Assembly: GCA_938082375.1 (NCBI GenBank)
Contig: CALKCJ010000027.1
Span: 1-50,879, forward strand
DNA length: 50,879 bases
Direction of reading: 5' to 3'
DNA from: an uncultured Thermomicrobiaceae bacterium
GTDB taxonomy: Bacteria; Chloroflexota; Chloroflexia; Thermomicrobiales; Thermomicrobiaceae
Shown: one piece after another, positions 1 through 7,935 of the stretch
Position numbering within the stretch: position 1 is the first letter of the stretch
Layout of the letters: every line of letters begins with the position of its first letter
Position numbers and translations under genes: made by a program
The notes under the pieces: generated by a model
What the model was told of the DNA's origin: nothing
The model's input: the letters and a program-made list of their open reading frames with translations, nothing else
The model's database searches: none

Positions 1-1
1 G

Positions 2-175
2 CACCCCTCTCCCGCGTGGTGGGAGAGGGGCCGGGGGTGAGGGTGGCACCCCTCTCCCGCGTGGTGGGAGAGGGGGCAGGGGGTGAGGGTGGCTCGGCGG
101 GTGAGGCCGCCCAGCCGCCCGTCGATAACACCCCCTCTCCCACGTGGTGGGAGAGGGGGCAGGGGGGTGAGGGCG
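2..175. repeat. Array of three palindromic intergenic repeats
   Basis: Three copies of a unit of about 46 bases start at 2, 47 and 129. Each has an inverted repeat, CCCCTCTCCC and GGGAGAGGGG around a 7-base loop (GCGTGGT or ACGTGGT), followed by a G-rich tail ending in GGGTGAGGG. The first two copies are directly adjacent; the third comes after 36 bases of other sequence. The array ends just past the last gene of the chemotaxis operon, so it may act as a terminator or RNA-stabilising element. More copies may lie beyond the left edge. No other copy was seen in this window. Confidence 0.85.
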
Positions 176-187
176 CCCAGCCTCACC

Positions 188-964
188 CTACGTGGCCCAA
201 CGCCAGAGGCCGGTGGTGGCCAGCCAGGCAGTCTTGTCGCGCTCTTTGCCGTCGGGCGCTCCCCAGAGCGTGCGCAGTGCCAGCTCTTCAGGCAGCACTA
301 GCAGCCACACTGCCAGCTTCTCGTACTGCGGCGGCTGACCCTTCACCGGTCGCAGTGGCCGCTCGCTGTACCCGAAACTCGCTTGCAGCGCCAGGTATCT
401 CCCGTACGCCAGTTCGGCCGGAAAGTCGCGCGGTGTGACTGCCGACACGCCGTCGAGCAGGATGTACAGCGGCCGATCGAGCCGTGCCCGCCAGGCACGG
501 GCGAGCACGCCACAGGTGACCACGTTGCAGACCTCATGGTAGGCCAGCAGGTCACTCTCCTGGGCTTCATCGAGCACGAGGCTGCCGTCCGGGCGTGCCT
601 GGGGTGCCTGGCGCGCGGCCGGCGGCCGGCGCAGGCCGATGGCGCCCCAGTCCAGCGCCTCCGGTAGCGGCTGCAGCAGATAGGCTGGCGTCGATTCTTG
701 TGCCAGGTTCATGGTGAAGCGTGCCAGCGCCCAGGTCGAGCGCGGCGGCAATTTGTGCAGCTCCCAGTAGGCACCGACGACCGACTCTGGCAGGAAGTGG
801 ACCGTGATGCCGAGCAGCGTGCCCAGGTTCTCGGCCGCCACCGGCAGCAGATGGTTTTCCCAGAGCACCGGGCGGTACTTCTGCGGCGCTTTGGGGTTTC
901 GAATCAACGGAGCACTCTCGGAGAAGATGGTGGCTGCCTTGGCCGTCATAGGTATCCCTGTCAT
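188..964 (-). CDS. Unassigned protein of the chemotaxis operon
   Basis: This is the last gene of the minus-strand chemotaxis operon, 258 aa. Its ATG (964-962) overlaps the TGA of the upstream cheX-like gene (ATGA), so the two are probably translationally coupled. I do not recognise a family with certainty. The segment around residues 145-160 reads HEVCNVVTCGVL. Its E-x2-N spacing recalls the phosphatase helix of the CheC/CheX/FliY family, but the proline expected about 22 residues later is not at the usual place. No signal peptide or membrane helix is apparent. Its position suggests a role in the chemosensory system, perhaps a diverged CheC-like partner; this is inference. A second ATG in frame five codons downstream is an alternative start. 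Confidence 0.7.
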   Translation of the reverse strand: MTGIPMTAKAATIFSESAPLIRNPKAPQKYRPVLWENHLLPVAAENLGTLLGITVHFLPESVVGAYWELHKLPPRSTWALARFTMNLAQESTPAYLLQPLPEALDWGAIGLRRPPAARQAPQARPDGSLVLDEAQESDLLAYHEVCNVVTCGVLARAWRARLDRPLYILLDGVSAVTPRDFPAELAYGRYLALQASFGYSERPLRPVKGQPPQYEKLAVWLLVLPEELALRTLWGAPDGKERDKTAWLATTGLWRWAT

Positions 965-1473
965 CCCTCCTTTGCCGCGAAACCGACGGCCAGCACTGGC
1001 CGGTTCGGCAGCTCGAGCTGGACGCGGGCCGACACCCCATTGACCAAGCTCGCGCCGACATTGAGACTCCTGGCGCCGCCAACATACACCGGTAGCCCGA
1101 GGCCGAGCACCATCCCCGCGCCGCGTAGCCGCTCCTGCATCCGCCCGGCAACAATGTTGGCCAGCTCGCGCACGGCGTCTTGGAGCAACTCGTCGTCTTC
1201 GGCCGGGCGCTCTCCCAGGAGCACCTCAGCCAGCGAAGCCAGCGCCTCAAACGAGCCCCCCACCCAGGCGACCGCCTGAAACCCGCTTCCACCGGTGTCG
1301 GTCAGCGAGACGAGAGCGATGCCGACCGGCGGATCGCTCCAGGGGAGCGGCCCCTGGCCGAGTACGGTCGCGTCGATACCGCAGAGTGGACAAATGCTCT
1401 CCAGCGCGGCTTGACTGACGAAGTCGAGGAGTTGCCCGCTGGCGGCCAGCTCCTCGACGATCGCTTGGCTCAT
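961..1473 (-). CDS. CheX/CheC-family chemotaxis phosphatase
   Basis: This 170-aa protein is predicted to dephosphorylate CheY-P and so help reset the chemotaxis signal in the cytoplasm. The key evidence is DAVRELANIVAG near residues 98-109. It gives the D-x3-E-x2-N core of the CheC/CheX/FliY phosphatase helix, and a proline lies 21 residues after the Asn as in the family. Only one such helix is visible, as in CheX rather than two-site CheC. The start is supported by GAGGGAGG upstream of the ATG at 1473. It lies 16 bases after cheY and overlaps the next gene by four bases, so it is in one operon with its presumed substrate. CheX-like is favoured over CheC-like. Confidence 0.75.
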   Translation of the reverse strand: MSQAIVEELAASGQLLDFVSQAALESICPLCGIDATVLGQGPLPWSDPPVGIALVSLTDTGGSGFQAVAWVGGSFEALASLAEVLLGERPAEDDELLQDAVRELANIVAGRMQERLRGAGMVLGLGLPVYVGGARSLNVGASLVNGVSARVQLELPNRPVLAVGFAAKEG

Positions 1474-1489
1474 ACGGTGCCTCCCTCGC

Positions 1490-1876
1490 CTAGGTCCGAA
1501 CGGTCAACAGCATGTCAAGCGTGGCCGCCAGTGCCTCCGGGGTGACCGGCTTCGTCAGTAGCGTGTCCACCCCGGCGTCCTTGGCCTTGTACATCTGCTC
1601 CTCGGTGCTTTGACTCGTGATCATCAGGAAAGGCGTGCGCTGCGAGCCGGACTCCCGCTCCCGCTCACGTGCCGCTCGTACGAAGTCCACACCGTCCATG
1701 CCCGGCATGTTCCAGTCGACGATCACTAGGTCGTGCGCGCCCGGCCGGAAAAGCTGGAGCGCCTCCTCACCCGAGCCGGCCTCGGTGATCTCGGCCTCGT
1801 ACCCGGCCTGGCGCAGCGAGCGGGCGTGCATAATGCGCATCATCTTCGAGTCATCGACAATCAGGACTCTCAGCAC
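1490..1876 (-). CDS. cheY: CheY-like single-domain response regulator
   Basis: A stand-alone receiver domain of 128 aa. The GTG start at 1876 is chosen because AAGGAGG lies 7-8 bases upstream and the product then begins directly with the receiver strand VLRVLIVDDS; an upstream extension of 24 codons has no family character. The acidic pair (DD in IVDDS), the phospho-acceptor Asp in VIVDWNMPGMDG, the Thr/Ser position (MITSQS) and the Lys in LLTKPV are all present, so it should be phosphorylated normally. It sits 16 bases after the CheR-CheB fusion and before the phosphatase gene. It probably carries the signal from a CheA (not in the window) to the flagellar switch. Confidence 0.93.
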   Translation of the reverse strand: MLRVLIVDDSKMMRIMHARSLRQAGYEAEITEAGSGEEALQLFRPGAHDLVIVDWNMPGMDGVDFVRAARERERESGSQRTPFLMITSQSTEEQMYKAKDAGVDTLLTKPVTPEALAATLDMLLTVRT

Positions 1877-1892
1877 CTTGCGCCTCCTTGCG

Positions 1893-3731
1893 CTATGACC
1901 GAACCACCAGTGCCCGCCGGCCACTTCCAGCCCAGCGGACGACTTCACTTGGGATATCGTCAGCCGGCAGCACCTTCTGAACCGCTCCTCGCACCAGCGC
2001 CGCGTCGATCATCCCGGCGACCACCGCTTCCCGAGGGTCCTGCGCCAGCGTGTACGCTCCGCCCGCCGCCAGCCTGGCCATCCCCTCGGCGCCGTCGTCG
2101 CCCATGCCGGTCAGGATTACCGCCAGTGTGCGCTCAGCCATGCCGGCCCGCACGACACTGAGGAAGGCGCGGTCGACATTTGGCACATAGATGTCGTCGA
2201 CCCCAGGTGGCTCGACCTTTAACCGCCCACCCAGAGCCACGGTTGTATTCTGCTGCCCCGGCGCGATGTAGACGGTGTCTGCCTGGAGCAGATCGCCATT
2301 CGCCGCCTCTCGCACCGAGTAAGCACTCAGGCGGTCGAGCCGATCGGCGAAGCTGCGCGTGAAGTTGGCCGGCATGTGCTGCACGACCAGCACCGCCAGC
2401 CCGAGGCCGATCGGGAGACGCTGCAGGAGTTCAGTCACCACTGCCGGACCACCAGTCGAGGAGCCGATGAGCAGCAGACGCTCCCAGGACGAACTACGTG
2501 GCCAGACCAGCGGCCCGGTACCGGCCAACGCCGGCCGGTGGCCACGCGCAGCGACGGTGCGGATGCGGCGAACCAGCTCCTCCCCGAGCCCGCGGAGTGT
2601 CTCAACGCGCTCGTCGGGGAGGACGAGGGTCCCCGTGCCGCGAGACTGCCCGCTCGCTGGCCCAACCAGCGTGAGTACGGCAGCCGACCGCCCCCAACCC
2701 TCCCGGCTCGGCGCAGCCGGCACCGGATCGCTGACCGCGTCGAGCAGCACGACATCAACCGGCGTCTCGCGAAGGCGCTCAGCGACCTCGCTCGCCGAGC
2801 GCACCTCACCAACCAGGTCCAGGCCGGCCGCGGCCTTGAGTACCTGGCGGAGCGCCACCCGGACGGCCGGTGAGCGACTCACCACCAGGATGCGAAGCGG
2901 ACTTCCCTCCCGCCGCTCACGCGCCGTGGCGGTAGAGTCAGCTTCCCGGCGGCGAAACAGGTGCGCCCCGACGACGGTGACCCGTTCCAGCTCGGGCGGG
3001 GGCGCATCGAGTGTCTCAGCAGAGCCAATAAAGAGCACACCGCCGGGCGGCAGCAACTTGGCTAGGCGAGCGATGACGGCCTTGCGGTGCTCAGGGGTGA
3101 GATACATGAGCGTATTGCGACAGAAGACGATGTGAAAGGGGCCAGTTGGCACCTGTTCAACCAGGTTCATCTGCTCAAAGCGCACGCGCTGCCGGATATC
3201 GGCGCGGACGAGCCAGCCATCTCGCTCCTTCCGGACATACCCCTGTGCGAGCGCCAACCCCTGTTCGCGGAACGACCAGGTTCGGTAGTAGCCCGCTTGC
3301 GCGCGCTCGAGCGCCCGACGGTCGATATCGACGCCGACGACCTCGAACTCTTTGGCCAGCGGGCTGAGCACACGGTGAGCTACGATGGCCAGCGAGTAGG
3401 CCTCCTCACCGGAGGCACAGCCGGCTGAGAGGATCCTGATCCTCTCAACCTTGCGGGCCAGTTCGGGCAGGAGCTGGCGCAGAGCGTCGAAGTGTTTCGG
3501 CTCGCGGAAGAAGTACGTCTCGTTGATGGTGAGGGCTTCAGCGAGCTGGTCGAGCTCCTGCTCGCTCGCGTGGAGCAGGTAGCGCAGGTAGTCCTCGGGA
3601 GCGTCGAAGCCGGCCTGGCGCGCCTGCTGCTGGATGACGCGCGCCAACCGCTGCCAGAGCAATTCAGTCGGACTGAAGCCGAGCCGGGGGAATACCCGCT
3701 CACTGACCGCGCGCAGCAACTCTTCAGACAC
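1893..3731 (-). CDS. CheR-CheB fusion: chemoreceptor methyltransferase and methylesterase
   Basis: One protein of about 612 aa carries both adaptation enzymes. The N-terminal CheR part has NETYFFRE (about 70-77), the SAM loop LSAGCASGEEAYS (about 101-113), VVGVDID and FCRNTLMYL. A receiver-like segment (about 278-390) follows. It keeps the phospho-acceptor position (VVLLD, D331) but has SRSP where the two acidic residues belong. The C-terminal CheB esterase has GSSTGG (Ser425), QHM (His452) and GMGDDG (Asp545), so the catalytic triad is complete. The GTG at 3731 is preferred because AAGGGGAG precedes it at good spacing; a GTG at 3761 would add ten residues. It is the first gene of the operon with cheY and the phosphatase. 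Separate CheR and CheB proteins are the common arrangement. Confidence 0.93.
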   Translation of the reverse strand: MSEELLRAVSERVFPRLGFSPTELLWQRLARVIQQQARQAGFDAPEDYLRYLLHASEQELDQLAEALTINETYFFREPKHFDALRQLLPELARKVERIRILSAGCASGEEAYSLAIVAHRVLSPLAKEFEVVGVDIDRRALERAQAGYYRTWSFREQGLALAQGYVRKERDGWLVRADIRQRVRFEQMNLVEQVPTGPFHIVFCRNTLMYLTPEHRKAVIARLAKLLPPGGVLFIGSAETLDAPPPELERVTVVGAHLFRRREADSTATARERREGSPLRILVVSRSPAVRVALRQVLKAAAGLDLVGEVRSASEVAERLRETPVDVVLLDAVSDPVPAAPSREGWGRSAAVLTLVGPASGQSRGTGTLVLPDERVETLRGLGEELVRRIRTVAARGHRPALAGTGPLVWPRSSSWERLLLIGSSTGGPAVVTELLQRLPIGLGLAVLVVQHMPANFTRSFADRLDRLSAYSVREAANGDLLQADTVYIAPGQQNTTVALGGRLKVEPPGVDDIYVPNVDRAFLSVVRAGMAERTLAVILTGMGDDGAEGMARLAAGGAYTLAQDPREAVVAGMIDAALVRGAVQKVLPADDIPSEVVRWAGSGRRALVVRS

Positions 3732-3940
3732 AGGAGATCTCCCCTTCCCCCGGGCACTCACGCCACGCCCTCACCCTGTATCTCGGCTGAAGCCGCCGGC
3801 TCCTGAAGGCTCCGCCTCCTCCCACGCCACCCGGCTCCTGGAGCTGTACAGCGTCCTCAGGGAGCTGCGACAGGCCAGAACGCACCGGAAGAAAGGCAAA
3901 TCGTGTAGACTTGTCAGCAGAGAGACTGAGGGCTTGAAGG

Positions 3941-4912
3941 ATGTCGTTCACTGTCGAAAACTTCCGCGACCTCATTCGCCTCCTCGAAGAGCACCCGGAG
4001 TGGCGCGCCGAGCTGCGGCGGCTGGTGCTGACCGAAGAACTCCTCAGCTTACCCGAGCGGCTCGACCGGCTGACGCGGGCAGTCGAGGGGGCACAGGAGC
4101 GCCTCGCCAAGGTGGAGGCGGCGCTGGCTGAGCTGGCTGCCCGCCAGGCCCAGACCGAAGCCACCCTCACCCGCCTCGCTGAGCGCGCCGAGCGGCTGGA
4201 AGAGGGCCAGGCGGCGCTGGTCGGCCGGATGGATCGGGTGGAGGCGGCGCTGGCTGAGCTGGCCGCCCGCCAGGCTCAGACTGAGGCCGCCCTGGCTACC
4301 CTTACCCAGCGCGTCGACGAGCTGGCTGCCCGCCAGGCCCAGACTGAGGCCGCCCTCCGCGAGCTGGCCGAGCGGCAGGCCGTCGTGGAGACGACGCTCG
4401 CGGGACTTATCGAACGGAGCGACCGGTTAGAGGCGCTGCACATCGGGCTGCGGCGCGATGTCGACGAGCTCAAGGGCTGGGCCCTGGAGACGCGCTACGA
4501 GCGGCGGTTGCCGAGTATCCTAGGCCGGCTGCTCCGCCGCGCCGAGGTCGCTACCCCGATCTCGTTCCTTGAAGCAATCGAGGATCGCCTGAGCCAGGAG
4601 GCGTTCGAGGAGCTGCGCAACGCTGACCTGCTGGTGCGGGCGCGCTTACGGGACGACCCGCAGCGCACGGTCTGGCTGGTCGTCGAGGTCTCGGCGGCAG
4701 TCGACCCGAACGACGTGGCCCGCGCCACGCGGCGGGCGGCGCTGCTGCGGGAGACCGGGGAGTTCGCCTTGCCGGTGGTGGCAGGCGCGCGGGTGACTGC
4801 CGAGGCTGAGGCATTGCTCGACGTCCAGCCGGTCGTCTTCGTCCAGGACGGCACCGTCGCCGGCTGGGAGCGGGCACTCACCCACTGGGAGTCTCCCCCG
4901 GCCTCTCTATAA
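3941..4912 (+). CDS. Coiled-coil protein with PD-(D/E)XK-like C-terminal domain
   Basis: A 323-aa soluble protein. Residues 40-180 form a long predicted coiled coil rich in Ala, Glu, Leu and Arg, with three near-identical modules ELAARQAQTEA at 64-74, 106-116 and 127-137. The C-terminal 130 residues look like a PD-(D/E)XK nuclease fold: an Asp in NADLLVRARL (D229), the strand WLVVEVS (E249), and a following basic helix ARATRRAALLR in place of the usual catalytic Lys position. Proteins of this layout (DUF3782-like) recur in Chloroflexota and Cyanobacteria, with unknown function. It stands alone, convergent with flagellin across a strong hairpin. GAAGG lies just before the ATG. Nuclease activity is inferred, not shown. 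Confidence 0.8.
   Translation: MSFTVENFRDLIRLLEEHPEWRAELRRLVLTEELLSLPERLDRLTRAVEGAQERLAKVEAALAELAARQAQTEATLTRLAERAERLEEGQAALVGRMDRVEAALAELAARQAQTEAALATLTQRVDELAARQAQTEAALRELAERQAVVETTLAGLIERSDRLEALHIGLRRDVDELKGWALETRYERRLPSILGRLLRRAEVATPISFLEAIEDRLSQEAFEELRNADLLVRARLRDDPQRTVWLVVEVSAAVDPNDVARATRRAALLRETGEFALPVVAGARVTAEAEALLDVQPVVFVQDGTVAGWERALTHWESPPASL
4130..4351 (+). repeat. Three in-frame repeats inside the coiled-coil gene
   Basis: Segments 4130-4162, 4256-4288 and 4319-4351 are near-identical at DNA level and encode the same 11 residues, ELAARQAQTEA. The 126-base and 63-base spacings equal 42 and 21 residues, multiples of seven, so the heptad register is preserved. This points to recent duplication or gene conversion inside the coiled coil. 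Confidence 0.8.
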
Positions 4913-4991
4913 AGACCATCCCAGCCAGGCAGCAGGATAGGCCCCACTGACGGTTTTGCGGGCATGCGGCGAAGCCGTAGGACAGCAAGCA

Positions 4992-5018
4992 GCCCCGGCC
5001 GGGATATCCGGCCGGGGC
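4992..5018. terminator. Strong GC hairpin between two convergent genes
   Basis: A perfect 11-bp stem, GCCCCGGCCGG at 4992-5002 pairing with 5008-5018, closes a 5-base loop GATAT. It lies 22 bases past the flagellin stop (minus strand) and 80 bases past the coiled-coil gene (plus strand). There is no T tract on either side, so termination is inferred from position and stem strength. Confidence 0.6.
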
Positions 5019-5040
5019 AGGCTCAGCGCGTCGTCGTGCG

Positions 5041-6249
5041 CTAGCGGAGGAGCTGCAGCACCGACTGCGGGATAGCGTTGGCCTGGGCCAGCACAGCGAT
5101 GCCCGCCTGCTGCAGGATCTGGCCACGGGTGAAGCTGACCATCTCTGCAGCCATGTCCACGTCGCGGATGCGGCTCTCCGAGGCCAGCAGGTTCTCGTGC
5201 GCCACGCCCAGGTTGGCGATCGCGTGCTCGAGCCGGTTTTGCACCGCGCCGAGTCCCGAGCGAACCTCGTTGACGTATCCGATCGCCGTATCGACCACCC
5301 CGATCAAATTCTGTGCAGCGAGCACCTGATCTGCGTTAGTCTGGCTGAGAGAGTTTTGGAAGAACCCAATGAACACTCCCACATTTGTCATTCTGGGCTC
5401 GGTACCGCCGTTGATGCGGGTATCCTGGAACTGCACGTTGAAGAAATCGGTGGCGTTCGGGCCGACCTGCATGTTCGCGCTACCACCACCCGAGGCTGTG
5501 GTAATCGATCGAGTATCGAAGGAGTTACCGATCGCGTCAGCGTTAGAGAACCCACCAGTGGTGGTCAGGGTGAGACGGACACCAAGACCGGCAAAGTTCA
5601 GTTGCAGGCTCTGTCCGGCTGCCAGCCCACCGGATAGTGTCAGGGTCTGCGAGACGTTATCGCTACCCCGAGTGAGCGTCAGCGCTGCTGTGCTCGAATT
5701 GTAGGAGAACGTGTACGTCTCGCCCGGCCGCGCCGCTGCGACGTTCAGCGCGGTGATGTGACCGGAATCGGTGCCATCGGTCACAACCGTGCCAACATTC
5801 AGGTTGCTCGCGGCCGCGACGGTGGTCACGAGCGAGCCGTTCAGAAGCTGCTTGCCGTTGAACGTGGTACGCCCGACGATCGCGTCGACCTCAGTTTGCA
5901 GGCTCTGGAGTTCCCGGTTGATCGCTGCGCGGTCCTCGGTGGACAGCGTGTCGTTGGCCGCCTGCACCGCCAGCTCGCGCATGCGCTGGAGCATCGAGTG
6001 CACTTCGTTCAGCGCGCCCTCAGCCGTCTGGATCATCGAGATGCCGTCCTGCGCGTTGCGCTGGGCTTGGGCGATGCCCTTGACCTGCGCCCGCAGCTTC
6101 TCGCTGATCGAGAGCCCGGCCGCATCGTCGGCCGCGCGGTTGATGCGCAGACCGCTCGAGAGCTTCTCAATCGACTTGGCCAGCGCGAACCCGGTGATGC
6201 TCAGGTTCCGCTGGGCGTTGACCGCGTTGACGTTGTTGTAGATCCGCAT
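5041..6249 (-). CDS. fliC: Flagellin
   Basis: Flagellar filament subunit of 402 aa, exported by the flagellar type III system. The conserved N-terminal D0/D1 region starts at MRIYNNVNAVNAQRNL and includes LSSGLRINRAADDAAGLSIS. The C-terminal D1/D0 region includes NRLEHAIANL, ASESRIRDVDMA and a final QANAIPQSVLQLL. The middle (about 140-300) is a Thr/Ser/Gly-rich variable domain as expected for the exposed face. The ATG at 6249 is preferred over an upstream in-frame codon: it gives the family N-terminus and has GAGGAGG at good spacing. A near-perfect sigma-28 promoter lies about 140 bases upstream. The rest of the flagellar genes are not in the window. Confidence 0.97.
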   Translation of the reverse strand: MRIYNNVNAVNAQRNLSITGFALAKSIEKLSSGLRINRAADDAAGLSISEKLRAQVKGIAQAQRNAQDGISMIQTAEGALNEVHSMLQRMRELAVQAANDTLSTEDRAAINRELQSLQTEVDAIVGRTTFNGKQLLNGSLVTTVAAASNLNVGTVVTDGTDSGHITALNVAAARPGETYTFSYNSSTAALTLTRGSDNVSQTLTLSGGLAAGQSLQLNFAGLGVRLTLTTTGGFSNADAIGNSFDTRSITTASGGGSANMQVGPNATDFFNVQFQDTRINGGTEPRMTNVGVFIGFFQNSLSQTNADQVLAAQNLIGVVDTAIGYVNEVRSGLGAVQNRLEHAIANLGVAHENLLASESRIRDVDMAAEMVSFTRGQILQQAGIAVLAQANAIPQSVLQLLR

Positions 6250-6391
6250 CGCTGGCCTCCTCTGCCTATCCTTCGCCGGCACGTCCCTGCACCGGCTTTA
6301 TCTCCAGATGAGCCTCGCGACCGTGCGGCGTCGCCCCCGGTTGACCATAGCTACCGCCGACCTGGCGGTCGTTCCTCCCTTCTGCAAGGGT

Positions 6392-6418
6392 GTATCGGCA
6401 AGGCGGCCGGAAACTTTA
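6392..6418 (-). promoter_or_regulatory. Sigma-28 (FliA) promoter of flagellin
   Basis: Read on the minus strand, TAAAGTTT (6418-6411), exactly 11 bases, then GCCGATAC (6399-6392). The known sigma-28 consensus is TAAAGTTT, N11, GCCGATAA, so 15 of 16 fixed positions match. It faces the flagellin gene and predicts a leader of about 135 bases. Confidence 0.9.
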
Positions 6419-6729
6419 CCCCCCAGCGACCGGCGGCCCCGCCCTCGGCATTCTGCGGCACCTCCTCCACCGCGATGCGCGGGAGAGAGGAGAAGCGGCG
6501 GTGAGAGCACCGGCGCGTCGGACGAAGGCGCCGACAAGTGTGCGCGCGGCGGACCGGCGAGCGCTGCGCAGCGGGGCACTCGATAAGAGCGAGCCGGCTC
6601 TCCCGGCTAAGAGCCGCAGCAACCGCAGGGTGCGTACGGTAAGGGTGGAGCAGAGAGAACCCTCGTGTCGCCCGGTTGTCCGGCCTGCCGATCGCCCAGC
6701 ACGAAGACAAGCGCCGGGCTACAGGCGGC
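6419..6729. other. Intergenic stretch without a credible gene
   Basis: These 311 bases lie between the flagellin promoter and the end of the lipoprotein gene. Open frames on both strands are Arg/Pro-rich, lack family features and read as GC-rich noise. I see no RNA gene or convincing terminator. Confidence 0.6.
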
Positions 6730-7935
6730 TTACGGCCGCACCACTAGTGAGTGGTCGCGGACTGGTGTGCCGTTAAGCACGACGATCGCACGGTAGGCGA
6801 CCGTGCTGTCGGCCGGCTGCTCCGGGATCTCATAGGACAGGCTGACCCAGTTGTAACGGAGTTGCAGGCCGGTGATCGGGTAGCGTGCCACCTCGACGCC
6901 GTTTCGCACCCAGACGATCTCGATGAGGTCACCGGCCTCAACATCGCGCACCAGCACGGCGGCGTAGACCGTGGCCGGCGCGTCCACTGCATCGACCGGC
7001 GGGCCACCCGGCGCCTGGGTCCCGGGGTCGATCGCGGTGACCACCGTAAAGTCCTCGACTGCCGCCTGACTCGCTGCAGGCGGCGATCCCTGAACGATGA
7101 ATTCACCGGACGCGACCACCTGCCCGCTGGCCAAGACCTCCACCCGATAGGGGCCGGACGGCAGCGGCTGTTCCGATCGGAGCGTGAAGGTGCGCATCGC
7201 CGGGGTCAGGAGTTCGTCAGGTGGGATCTCGGCAAGGAGACCGTTATTGTAGTACCAGCGGCTGAGCAGCTCGGTTCCCGGCGGAGGATCCGTGAGAACG
7301 GCGACGACCTGTCTCGTCTCCGACGAGAAGAGGGAGCGCGGCTCGACTGTGCCCCCCTCGACAGGGAGCTCAGCGACAAAGGCAAGTTGCGCGCGCCCCT
7401 GTGCGGCAGGAGGGCCAGCCGCGCTGCCGCTCACGGTGAACACCAGTGAATCGACGACCTGACCGTTGACCAGCAGCCGCACGACATAGTCGCCACCTGG
7501 CAGCGGGCTCGTGGGCCGGAGTGGGAAGGCCAACCACTGCGGCTCTCGGATGACCTCGCCGACAACCCGGTCGCTGCGCGAGAACTCGCTGCCGTCGTGC
7601 AGCCACACAGCGGTCAACGTCGTACCCGCCGGTACTTCGTTGACTTCGACAGTAAGGTAGACCACCTCCACCTGGCCGGGCACGGTCGTCAACTCCTCTG
7701 CTGGCGCCTCATCGGCATCGAGCCGGGTGGTCACGGCCATCCGGGCGATCCGCGGGTAGAGCATTGGGGCCGGTGAGGGACGTTGCTCAGCACGCTCGGA
7801 AGCTGGCCGAGCGGGCAGGCTCGCCGGAGCTGCAGGGGTGGTCTGCGGGGTGGCAGGACCGACCTCGCAGCCAAGGAGCACGACACCGAGCGCAACGAGG
7901 ACACCGATCGATCGAGGCAACGACGGGAGACGCAT
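6730..7935 (-). CDS. Secreted lipoprotein with three repeated beta-type domains
   Basis: A 401-aa predicted lipoprotein. A basic start, a hydrophobic stretch and the lipobox VLLGC (Cys23) predict lipid attachment outside the membrane; a Pro/Ala/Thr-rich linker follows. Three similar units of about 100 residues follow, each ending in a related strand pair: GDYVVRLLVNGQVV, GPYRVEVLASGQVV and VAYRAIVVLNGTPV. They look like immunoglobulin-like beta sandwiches. The ATG at 7935 shares a base with the TGA of the recombinase gene (TGATG), so translation is probably coupled; a GTG one codon earlier is also possible. I do not recognise a named family. A cell-surface or envelope role is inferred. Confidence 0.8.
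   Translation of the reverse strand: MRLPSLPRSIGVLVALGVVLLGCEVGPATPQTTPAAPASLPARPASERAEQRPSPAPMLYPRIARMAVTTRLDADEAPAEELTTVPGQVEVVYLTVEVNEVPAGTTLTAVWLHDGSEFSRSDRVVGEVIREPQWLAFPLRPTSPLPGGDYVVRLLVNGQVVDSLVFTVSGSAAGPPAAQGRAQLAFVAELPVEGGTVEPRSLFSSETRQVVAVLTDPPPGTELLSRWYYNNGLLAEIPPDELLTPAMRTFTLRSEQPLPSGPYRVEVLASGQVVASGEFIVQGSPPAASQAAVEDFTVVTAIDPGTQAPGGPPVDAVDAPATVYAAVLVRDVEAGDLIEIVWVRNGVEVARYPITGLQLRYNWVSLSYEIPEQPADSTVAYRAIVVLNGTPVRDHSLVVRP

Noticed and set aside
1-200. Possible CRISPR array
   Set aside because: The repeats are palindromic, two copies are directly adjacent without a spacer, and no cas gene is near.
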